From: Candidatus Omnitrophota bacterium
GTDB lineage: Bacteria > Omnitrophota > Gorgyraeia > B26-G9
Direction of reading: 5' to 3'
Assembly (NCBI GenBank): GCA_030630245.1
Contig: DAOVNL010000059.1
Span: forward strand, 1-5,946
DNA length: 5,946 nt
Below, one piece after another: positions 1-5,887 of this stretch (position 1 is its first letter; every line of letters starts with the position of its first letter). The notes beneath the pieces were generated by a model that worked only from the letters and a program-made list of their open reading frames with translations, made no database searches and was not told the DNA's origin. The translations under genes and the position numbers were made by a program.

Positions 1-535
1 TGATGACAATAAGCACGGGTTTTGCGAATTTTTTTATCGCCGCCGCGATTTCCTGTCCGGCTTTTCTGTAATTATTCAAGAGGAAGTCGGAGATGATCAC
101 AGGCACAATAGAAATATTCTTATTAAAATACTGCAGAAAAGGAATCTCCACCTCGATCGCGTGTTCTTTTATATGCGGAGCTTCATCCTGCCTGAAAAAC
201 CCTGAGTTTTCAAGTATTAGGGCCGCTAATTCCTCCTGGATGCTGATATAGCCGAAAGGGGCCTGCCAGCTGCCTTTACTCAAAATACTGTAGGGAGAGC
301 CCAATCCTGTGTGGTTAGGGGCTAAGATGATTATCGTATCCGGAATATTCACGGCTGAAATCGTCTTTCCGGCTACTTTTCCTGAATAGAAATAACCCGC
401 GTGAGGCATCAAAACAGCCTTGCATTCTTCCTTCTTCTGATCAGTATCGATAAATCCCGCGATAGTTTTTTTTAAGGTCTCAGGGTTATCCGGATAAAAA
501 TTTCTCGGCCCCGCCCAAACTGTTTTTCTAATCAT
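1..535 (-). CDS. Memo-family protein (AmmeMemoRadiSam system protein B), 3' end cut by window
   Basis: The frame opens with ATG at 535 and stays open to the left edge, giving 178 residues of a family that is usually about 265-280 long, so roughly the C-terminal third is missing. Seen: the N-terminal PHAGYFYSG motif (H45 in 44-52), APNHTG (H75 in 72-77), and further on EHAIEVEIPFLQYF, all hallmarks of the Memo family. H45 and H75 match the two metal-binding histidines of human MEMO1 (H49, H81); the third ligand, a cysteine, would lie outside the window. Family knowledge: Memo proteins have the fold of LigB-type class III non-haem-iron dioxygenases. In bacteria and archaea they often occur with an AMMECR1 protein and a radical SAM protein, and the substrate is unknown. 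A GAGG ribosome site sits 6 bases before the ATG, and the gap from the upstream gene is 11 bases, so it is the fourth gene of the rpsU operon. It is probably cytosolic, as no signal peptide is visible. Confidence 0.9.
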   Translation of the reverse strand, partial: MIRKTVWAGPRNFYPDNPETLKKTIAGFIDTDQKKEECKAVLMPHAGYFYSGKVAGKTISAVNIPDTIIILAPNHTGLGSPYSILSKGSWQAPFGYISIQEELAALILENSGFFRQDEAPHIKEHAIEVEIPFLQYFNKNISIVPVIISDFLLNNYRKAGQEIAAAIKKFAKPVLIVI

Positions 536-546
536 GTTAAACCTCA

Positions 547-1473
547 TTATTGATTGTTATCAAGCCCCATCTCATTTAAATAAGATACCGCTGCTTTGAC
601 CTGCGCGGCAGTAGCCGGCTGATGGATTTCCAGCACCTTTATTGTATTCTTTTTCAGGTAAGGTTTCAAGAGAGTAAAATCAAAAACTCCTGTGCCCGGC
701 GCCAGGTGATCCTGGCTTCCGTCTATGTCGTGAATATGCATGCCTACCATGTGCTGATGGTATTTCTCAAGGAATGCCGAGTGCTTTTCCAATCCCAGAT
801 TCTCATTGACCTGCGCGTGCCCGACATCATGCCAATAACCGAAGTTTTTACTACCTGAAAATTCCTCAATAAATTCCCCGATCTCTGTTATCGAAGGGAT
901 TTCACGCCAGTAATAGCGGTTTTCAACGCAAAGCATTAAATCCAGGGCGCCGGCTCTTTTGATCAATTGCGCGAGTGAACGTTTGATTGCCGATATATAC
1001 GGTGATTTTTTTTGCTCGCGGGCTGCTTTAATATCGCTGAGCAATTTTTTATAAGCAGGCTTGTCTTTTTCACCCTGCTTATACATCTTAATAAGGTCTT
1101 TAGTGCGTGAAGGTATTTCTACCCTTCCCGCGTGAATTATAAGCGCTCTCGCATGCACCCTTTTTGCCAGTTCCATTGAATTAAGTGTTAAGTCAACGGC
1201 TTTTTTTCTCTCCGGCTCATCAGGGCTGGATAATGAAAAAGTATCAGGAAGAAACCCGCGCGCGTCATATTCCCTTGGCACCGGGCAGAAATTATGCACA
1301 CTGGTAATTTTTAAAGAATTCCGTCGGCCGGTTTTGATAAGATCATCTATTATGCTCTCAGACAAGGAAGCCCCCAGCTCTAAACTTTGAAAGCCCAGGT
1401 TACTGATCTCTTCTATTAGATCACGGCCGTTTTTATGCTGCGCCCAATTCCAGGATGTAGACAAGCTAAACAT
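547..1473 (-). CDS. Sugar-phosphate isomerase/epimerase-like TIM-barrel protein (xylose isomerase/AP endonuclease 2 superfamily)
   Basis: This 308-residue protein looks like a single TIM barrel of the xylose isomerase-like superfamily, close to the usual family length of 260-300. Candidate metal and catalytic residues fall at strand ends in the expected order: H60 (SVHNFCP), H114 (IIHAG), E184 (LCVENR), D216 and H219 (HDVGHA), H246/H248 (MHIHDIDG) and E282 (LEIH). The DHLAPGTG stretch at 255-262 is also typical of sugar-phosphate isomerase/epimerase and hydroxypyruvate isomerase-like proteins. A lysine-rich insertion around 124-158 lengthens the middle of the barrel. The family binds one or two divalent metals and isomerises or epimerises a small sugar or keto compound; the substrate cannot be told here. 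An endonuclease IV-type DNA repair role is possible but less likely, because the full set of endonuclease IV ligands is not obvious. The ATG overlaps the protease stop by one base (TGATG), with AAAGGA 9 bases upstream inside the protease gene, so the two are probably translationally coupled. No signal peptide is seen. Confidence 0.85.
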   Translation of the reverse strand: MFSLSTSWNWAQHKNGRDLIEEISNLGFQSLELGASLSESIIDDLIKTGRRNSLKITSVHNFCPVPREYDARGFLPDTFSLSSPDEPERKKAVDLTLNSMELAKRVHARALIIHAGRVEIPSRTKDLIKMYKQGEKDKPAYKKLLSDIKAAREQKKSPYISAIKRSLAQLIKRAGALDLMLCVENRYYWREIPSITEIGEFIEEFSGSKNFGYWHDVGHAQVNENLGLEKHSAFLEKYHQHMVGMHIHDIDGSQDHLAPGTGVFDFTLLKPYLKKNTIKVLEIHQPATAAQVKAAVSYLNEMGLDNNQ

Positions 1474-4097
1474 CAGAATTTATCCTTTGTGATAATGATC
1501 ACACTTTTATCAAAATCGAGATACCTGTTAGCGGTATTTCGGATTGCTTCTTTGTCAATCCCGGCGATAAAACCCTCATATTTTTTGTGATAATCTGAGC
1601 CTAAACCGTAAAGCTCATTTAAGGCCACTGTGAAACCTAACGCGGAATTTGTTTCTAAATCAACCCTTTTTCGCGCTATAAGATATTTTTTGGTTAATTC
1701 AACTTCCGTTTCATCTATTTTACCGCTTTTGATTTTGTTTATTTCATCAAAAACAATCTTTTTTACTTTCTCAATAACCTCAGGCTTAGTGGCCACATAA
1801 ATATAAAAAAAACCGGTGTCTAATCCTGATACGGAGCTTCCTCCCATTGTATAGGAAAATCCGTATTTTTCCCGAATGTTTTTATAAAGAATAGAACCCG
1901 GGCTGCTAAGCAGAGAATTGAGAAGTTCAAGCTTTACTCTGTCGGGATCGTTCACTTTACAACCGGGAAATCCGATCATGAATAACGCCTGCTTTTTGTC
2001 GCGTTGATTTTCTATGAGCTTATTTTTACCAAAAGCTTCCTCATTAAATTCCGGCTCAGGCGGCATCGGCGCTGATCTTAATTTCGCGAACTTCCTTTTA
2101 ATCATTTCTTCAACCTTGTTCTCGTCAAAATTCCCAAAAACACTCAAGACAAGGTTATTGGCATTCACGAACTCTTTATATGCCCGCTTAAGCTCATCAG
2201 GCTCAAGCGCTGCCACTGCCTTTGAATTGCCGCGGGGATTTAAACGATAAGGGTAATCGCTAAACAGGCGCTCCTTCATTAAATTAAATGTGCTCTGGAA
2301 AATGTCATCTTTTTCAAGCTCAAGGCCTTTTAACGCCAAGCGTTTCTCAAGTTCAAGCTCCTTTATGGGAAAATCGGAATTTAAAATTAGATCGGAAAAA
2401 ATATCAAAGGCATTAGTTATATCCCTGCTTAAGATATTCATACTTATGCCAAAACTGTTATATCCGCTGAACGATGAGATCTCCGCGCCCATCTGCTCGC
2501 AAACAAGTGCGATCGCGGAAGCGGAGCGTTTTTTTGTGCCTTTTAACAGCATTTTGCTTAACAAATTAAAAATGCCGTTGTTTGTCTGATTTTCCCGGCG
2601 CGCGCCGCCCTCAAAGCCGGCGTGCATGGAAACAGCTGCGATAGACGTGTCTTTTTTTAACAGAACACGTACTCCATTGTTTAACGTGATTTTTTTTATA
2701 GGCGTCTTCTCTTTTACCCGTACCGCTTTATCGGATGCTTTCGCGGAAAAGGGTTTTAAAATCAGAGTGATGAAATCTTCATTCGATAAATATTTTTTCG
2801 CGCACCTTTGGATGTCCGATGGAGTTATGGAAGCGATGTTCTCCAAATAGTAACGCGAAAAATAGGCATTATTAGTATAGGCTTTGTCTGCAGCTAAGGT
2901 CTTAGCTAATGAAGCTGCGGTTTCCTGGGAGAAGATATAGTTACTGATATAAATGTTCTTCACCTTTTCCAGTTCTTTTTCAGAAACAGCAGTTCTTTTC
3001 AGCTCATCAATGCTTTTGAAGATCTCTTTTATTGCCGCGTCCTTGTTTTTAAAATCCAGAATCACGCTGATAGCGAATATGCCGCGGAAACCGGGAGTAT
3101 AATTAAATGAGTTGATCGAATATGCCAATTGTTTTTGTTTTACAACAGGCCCATAAAGACGCGAGCTTTTGCCTGTGCCTAAAATCGTGGCGAGTATATC
3201 AAGCGGAGCGGAATCTTTATCGGTTAGAACCACGCTGGGAAATCCCAGCATCATACGGGATGTTGTAACGTCATATTCTTCCTCAAAATACTGTTTGGCC
3301 TTTAAAGGCGGTATTCGCGGCAGGGCTATTTCAGGAAAATGCCCCATGGGGAAATCCTGAAAGTTCTCTTTTATTTTACCAAGCGCGGTTTCGTGCTCAA
3401 TATTTCCTGCTACAGCAATAATCATATTGTTGGGAATATACCATTTATTGTGGAAGTTTCTGATGTCTTCCCTCGTCAGCTTTAGAAATAAAGTTTCAAA
3501 TCCGATGATAGGCAGATTATATGGATTTATGAGGAAGGCATGTTTGAAGAATCTAGTTTGAAAATACCGCCGCGGATTATCACGGTTCATCTTAATCTCG
3601 CTTAAGATCACGTCTTTTTCCTTTTCAAGTTCAATATCGTCAAAAACGGGATGCTTAAGCATATCACTTAATATCTCAAGGCCGGCTTCAAAATTTTCAG
3701 CCGGAAGAACAAGCGTGTAACCGGTAAACTGACGCGAGGTGTAGCCGTTAATCGAGCCGCCAAGTGCTTTGATCTCATCATCAATTTTCAGCGCGTCCCG
3801 TTTTTGCGTGCCTTTAAAGATCATGTGCTCAACCAGGTGAGCTATACCTGAACCAAGTTTGCTTTCTTCAAACAAGCTTCCGGTCTTAACAATAATTTCA
3901 AAAGCAACAAGATTGCTTTCATGTTTTTCCTGAATTAAAACATTTAACCCGTTTTCCAGATTATATTCATGTATTTGAGGAAATGATGAAGCAAAATTAA
4001 AGAGGGACTTTTGCGCGCAATTTCCTGATGTAGTGCTAAGACTTACAACAAGACACAGGAAAAGCGCGCAGATGTATAAAAGAATTTTTTTATGCAT
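1473..4097 (-). CDS. Exported M16 (insulinase/pitrilysin-type) zinc protease with two M16 repeats in one chain
   Basis: The 874-residue protein starts with a signal peptide: MHKK, then a hydrophobic stretch at about 5-20, with cleavage possible near 28. It should therefore work in the periplasm or envelope. The first M16 unit (about 40-450) carries the inverted zinc motif HLVEH at 87-91 with a distal Glu at E167 (VILSEI), which gives the zinc ligands and the catalytic base E90. The second unit (about 465-874) has lost the site: the aligned positions are N511, S514 and K515 (NLLSK). It keeps the conserved R742/Y749 pair (IREKYGFSY) that the inactive half supplies to help bind peptide. This active-plus-inactive layout is known for single-chain M16 enzymes such as pitrilysin and PqqL, and for the two subunits of bacterial M16B and mitochondrial processing peptidases. 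Likely substrates are peptides or unfolded proteins, but none can be named. The gene begins 17 bases after rpsU and has no visible Shine-Dalgarno sequence, so it may rely on reinitiation. The only cysteine near the signal peptide end (TSGNC) is not a good lipobox. Confidence 0.95.
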   Translation of the reverse strand: MHKKILLYICALFLCLVVSLSTTSGNCAQKSLFNFASSFPQIHEYNLENGLNVLIQEKHESNLVAFEIIVKTGSLFEESKLGSGIAHLVEHMIFKGTQKRDALKIDDEIKALGGSINGYTSRQFTGYTLVLPAENFEAGLEILSDMLKHPVFDDIELEKEKDVILSEIKMNRDNPRRYFQTRFFKHAFLINPYNLPIIGFETLFLKLTREDIRNFHNKWYIPNNMIIAVAGNIEHETALGKIKENFQDFPMGHFPEIALPRIPPLKAKQYFEEEYDVTTSRMMLGFPSVVLTDKDSAPLDILATILGTGKSSRLYGPVVKQKQLAYSINSFNYTPGFRGIFAISVILDFKNKDAAIKEIFKSIDELKRTAVSEKELEKVKNIYISNYIFSQETAASLAKTLAADKAYTNNAYFSRYYLENIASITPSDIQRCAKKYLSNEDFITLILKPFSAKASDKAVRVKEKTPIKKITLNNGVRVLLKKDTSIAAVSMHAGFEGGARRENQTNNGIFNLLSKMLLKGTKKRSASAIALVCEQMGAEISSFSGYNSFGISMNILSRDITNAFDIFSDLILNSDFPIKELELEKRLALKGLELEKDDIFQSTFNLMKERLFSDYPYRLNPRGNSKAVAALEPDELKRAYKEFVNANNLVLSVFGNFDENKVEEMIKRKFAKLRSAPMPPEPEFNEEAFGKNKLIENQRDKKQALFMIGFPGCKVNDPDRVKLELLNSLLSSPGSILYKNIREKYGFSYTMGGSSVSGLDTGFFYIYVATKPEVIEKVKKIVFDEINKIKSGKIDETEVELTKKYLIARKRVDLETNSALGFTVALNELYGLGSDYHKKYEGFIAGIDKEAIRNTANRYLDFDKSVIIITKDKF

Positions 4098-4114
4098 ATT
4101 AACATTTTTATTTA

Positions 4115-4288
4115 CTATCTACGTCCGCTTCTAGCATTTTTCGCTTTTCTTTTTTTCTTTTCGCTGGGTTTTTCATAATGTTTTTTAGCTCTCATCTCCT
4201 TGAGAGTGCCTTCTCTGTCCAGCTTTTTCTTGAAGATTCTCAGCGCTTTTTCAAGCGGTTCTCCTTTTGAAACTCTTACTTTTGCCAC
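4115..4288 (-). CDS. rpsU: Small ribosomal subunit protein bS21
   Basis: From the GTG at 4288 the product is 57 residues, beginning MAKVRVSKGEPLEKALRIF and continuing through KKKLDREG, LKEMRAKKHYEKPSEKKKRKAK to an arginine-rich tail. This matches bS21 along its whole length: the xVRV start, the E-x-L-xx-AL-R-F helix and the HYEKPSEKRKRK motif. bS21 sits on the 30S platform next to the 3' end of 16S rRNA and helps mRNA binding. An in-frame GTG at 4297 would add three residues (MSN), but no ribosome site precedes it at a usable distance. The GGGGTGA at 4294-4300 lies 5 bases before the GTG at 4288 and would overlap the longer start, and the family N-terminus also fits the shorter form. The gene has its own consensus promoter (4360-4388) with a leader of about 65 bases. 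It heads a run of closely spaced genes encoding a protease, an isomerase-like protein and a Memo protein. Confidence 0.93.
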   Translation of the reverse strand: MAKVRVSKGEPLEKALRIFKKKLDREGTLKEMRAKKHYEKPSEKKKRKAKNARSGRR

Positions 4289-4293
4289 ATTGC

Positions 4294-4300
4294 TCACCCC
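4294..4300 (-). promoter_or_regulatory. Shine-Dalgarno site that sets the rpsU start
   Basis: On the minus strand this reads GGGGTGA, one mismatch from the GAGGTGA part of the full anti-Shine-Dalgarno complement. It is followed by a 5-base spacer and then GTG at 4288. It spans the alternative GTG at 4297, which therefore would have no ribosome site of its own. This supports the 57-residue product over the 60-residue one. Confidence 0.6.
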
Positions 4301-4359
4301 TTTTTCTTTATTTTTAATCGCTGTTACTAAATTATTAATATAAATACATAAGTTTTATA

Positions 4360-4388
4360 ATTATAACAATGACCTGCCTATTTGTCAA
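4360..4388 (-). promoter_or_regulatory. Consensus sigma-70 promoter for rpsU and following genes (extended -10)
   Basis: On the minus strand TTGACA (4383-4388) is followed by a 17-base spacer and TATAAT (4360-4365). Both hexamers match the sigma-70 consensus at every position and the spacing is ideal. TGT directly before the -10 makes it an extended -10 (TGnTATAAT). Transcription should start near 4353, leaving an AT-rich leader of about 65 bases before rpsU with no clear hairpin. The -35 box overlaps the last sense codons of the upstream UPF0280 gene, whose TAG lies at 4378-4380 inside the spacer. With no terminator visible downstream, this promoter should also feed the M16 protease, isomerase-like and Memo genes. 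Confidence 0.85.
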
Positions 4389-5106
4389 GGATATCAAAGG
4401 TGAAATCTCCATAAGCTGCCATTTTTGATGAGGTTATGATCACAATGCCGTTTATGTCTTTTTTCTTGCGGGCCGACTTTAAAGCAAGATTAATATCTTC
4501 GTTGTTATTGACCATGTTGCCAAAGGCGGTCGCGTAGCCGTCGGCCAATGCCGAAGACTTTGATATAATTATTGTCGCGCAGGTATTCCCCATACTTAAG
4601 GAGTGTCCGAATTGGCCGCTTGAGGTGCAGATGCCGCATGGGCATTGATCTGCTTTAATATTTATTATTAAATGGTTACAAACATTGCCGATTCCGGCAA
4701 AAATGCCGATTTTTCTATCCTTGGAAACGGCAATAAAAATATCCCCCCCGTTTTCTATGATTATTTCCCTGCTGTGCTTAAGCAGCTTTTTCCCCACGGC
4801 CTCCGCGATAGCGCCCGCAACGGTAGCCATGGGGCCGACACCGGCCCGCATTGATGCTTTATACATTGTCCTGATTATTTCAGGCGTTTTTTCCGCGATC
4901 TTAACCGGACGCAGGGATTTCTCAAATTCAGGATGGCTCTGACAATAATCACTGACCTGTTCATGAAAACGGCGCAGATATTCAAAGGAGATTCCGCTTA
5001 GATCCGAATGCGCGCAAATTTGCAGATTGCTTTCGAAATGCCTGACATGGAAAGCAACCAGGTCACTATTGTATGTATTTGTGCGGTAAAATCTTTTTTT
5101 GTACAT
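4378..5106 (-). CDS. UPF0280 family protein (ApbE-like fold)
   Basis: The 242-residue product matches the UPF0280 family, a short relative of ApbE flavin transferases, over its full length. Visible landmarks in order are the MYKKRFYR start, GVGPMATVAGAIAEAVG (89-105), the ENGGDIF loop (118-124), CTSSG (160-164), GHSLSMG (167-173) and ADGYATAFGN (188-197). ApbE proteins move FMN from FAD onto a Thr or Ser of partner proteins. UPF0280 members share the fold, but their reaction is not established, so no flavinylation role is claimed. No signal peptide or lipobox is seen, so it is likely cytosolic. An unusual CPCGIC cluster (C155, C157, C160) leads into the CTSSG motif, where relatives usually keep only the last cysteine. 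The gene lies 37 bases after the tonB-like gene and lacks a clear Shine-Dalgarno before the ATG. The N-terminus nevertheless fits the family, so the start is kept. It is probably transcribed from the promoter at 5856-5884. Confidence 0.88.
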   Translation of the reverse strand: MYKKRFYRTNTYNSDLVAFHVRHFESNLQICAHSDLSGISFEYLRRFHEQVSDYCQSHPEFEKSLRPVKIAEKTPEIIRTMYKASMRAGVGPMATVAGAIAEAVGKKLLKHSREIIIENGGDIFIAVSKDRKIGIFAGIGNVCNHLIINIKADQCPCGICTSSGQFGHSLSMGNTCATIIISKSSALADGYATAFGNMVNNNEDINLALKSARKKKDINGIVIITSSKMAAYGDFTFDILDK

Positions 5107-5143
5107 AAATCAGTTTTAAAAATCGCCTAAACATAACGCTGGG

Positions 5144-5830
5144 TTAGCTGCTTTCTTTGAAACAAAAAACCATATTAAATGTCAGCTGTTTTTGCTGCAG
5201 GTTTTTCGGAAATGGCGGAAAAGGCGATGCTCTTTTGACGATCAGCATTGCTGTTTCTTTGAGAATTTCATTTTCAAGAAAGGCGGTCTGCATAACCTCT
5301 ACATTTTTTAATTTTCCGTCAGAGGCTAAGACAAAACTCAGAGCGATCTCCCCTTCAGAAAAATGGGGCGGATAAATAACCGCCTGCCGTAACTGTTCAT
5401 TGATCAGCTTGTAATAGCTGATGTAGCTTTTATTTTTGGAAAGTTCGTTTTTCTTAAAAACACCTGATGCCGTAAGTATCTGTTTCTTTTGGCGCAGCTT
5501 TACAATGCTATTACTTTTATTGTTCCGCTTCTTTACAGTTTGCGGATTCGCTTTTTTATTATCTTGTTTCTTAATAACAGAATTCTGCCGCGATTTCGCG
5601 GTGAGTTTTCTGTTCAGGGATTCCCGCTTATCCTTAAGGCTGATCTTCTTATGTTTAAACTTCGCTACCTTTTTATTCGCGGGTATTTTAAGTGTTAAAT
5701 AGTTAAAATTCAGCTGCTTTATTTCTTTTTGTTTTGGTTTTTTAAGCTCGGGTATCGGCAGGAAAAAAACGGCATGAACTGCCAAAGAAATCAGAAAAGT
5801 TATTTTAAATAAATTACTTTTGGGTCCCAT
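5144..5830 (-). CDS. TonB-family energy transducer
   Basis: From ATG at 5830 the protein is 228 residues. It has one N-terminal membrane segment (about 7-26) containing SLAVH, with S15 and H19 at the same spacing and nearly the same positions as S16 and H20 of E. coli TonB, the residues that couple to ExbB/ExbD. A periplasmic linker (about 30-135) follows, and then a C-terminal TonB domain (about 138-224): YYKLINEQLRQAVIYP, an ASDGKLKNVEV hairpin and SPFPPFP near the end. Such proteins link the inner-membrane proton motor to outer-membrane transporters. The linker is odd: 35 of 111 residues at 30-140 are Lys or Arg and only three are Pro, unlike the Pro-rich spacer of classical TonB. The open frame extends to a TTG at 5854, but that codon lies upstream of the predicted transcription start (about 5849), so the ATG at 5830 is preferred. 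AAAGGAG at 5843-5849 precedes it by 12 bases. No exbB, exbD or receptor gene is in the window, so the partner is unknown. Confidence 0.87.
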   Translation of the reverse strand: MGPKSNLFKITFLISLAVHAVFFLPIPELKKPKQKEIKQLNFNYLTLKIPANKKVAKFKHKKISLKDKRESLNRKLTAKSRQNSVIKKQDNKKANPQTVKKRNNKSNSIVKLRQKKQILTASGVFKKNELSKNKSYISYYKLINEQLRQAVIYPPHFSEGEIALSFVLASDGKLKNVEVMQTAFLENEILKETAMLIVKRASPFPPFPKNLQQKQLTFNMVFCFKESS

Positions 5831-5842
5831 CCTTGAGTTTTG

Positions 5843-5849
5843 CTCCTTT
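5843..5849 (-). promoter_or_regulatory. Shine-Dalgarno site for the tonB-like gene
   Basis: On the minus strand this reads AAAGGAG, a strong match to the anti-Shine-Dalgarno sequence, 12 bases before the ATG at 5830. That spacing is a little long. It lies downstream of the TTG at 5854, so it cannot serve that codon, which supports the internal ATG as the start. Confidence 0.6.
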
Positions 5850-5855
5850 GACAAA

Positions 5856-5884
5856 ATTATACAGCTAAGTTTTTACTGTGTCAA
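5856..5884 (-). promoter_or_regulatory. Consensus sigma-70 promoter for the tonB-like gene
   Basis: On the minus strand TTGACA (5879-5884) and TATAAT (5856-5861) are separated by exactly 17 bases, a perfect sigma-70 consensus. Transcription should begin near 5849, giving a leader of only about 19 bases that opens with the AAAGGAG ribosome site. It should serve the tonB-like gene and probably the UPF0280 gene behind it. Confidence 0.85.
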
Positions 5885-5887
5885 TAG

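Noticed and set aside
622..858. Plus-strand open frame inside the TIM-barrel gene
   Set aside because: It is antisense to a well-supported family gene, has no recognisable domain, and lies in the shadow of strong minus-strand coding sequence.
2014..3360. Four plus-strand open frames opposite the M16 protease
   Set aside because: All are Ser/Phe-rich translations opposite conserved M16 sequence, with no family match, so they are antisense shadows.
4011..4035. Lipobox at the end of the M16 signal peptide (C27)
   Set aside because: The residues before the cysteine (TSGN) do not fit the L-[AS]-[GA]-C pattern, so an ordinary signal peptide is more likely.
4289..4353. Structured autoregulatory leader before rpsU
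   Set aside because: The leader is almost entirely A and T with no convincing hairpin or 16S-like fold visible by eye.
4672..4942. Two overlapping plus-strand frames opposite the UPF0280 gene
   Set aside because: They overlap each other in different frames and lie opposite the most conserved UPF0280 motifs.
5107..5143. Terminator between the tonB-like and UPF0280 genes
   Set aside because: There is no stable stem followed by a T run on the minus strand; the gap has only weak complementarity.
5157..5702. Plus-strand frames opposite the tonB-like gene, some with apparent hydrophobic stretches
   Set aside because: The Phe/Leu-rich look is the complement of lysine codons in the basic linker, and there is no independent evidence of coding.
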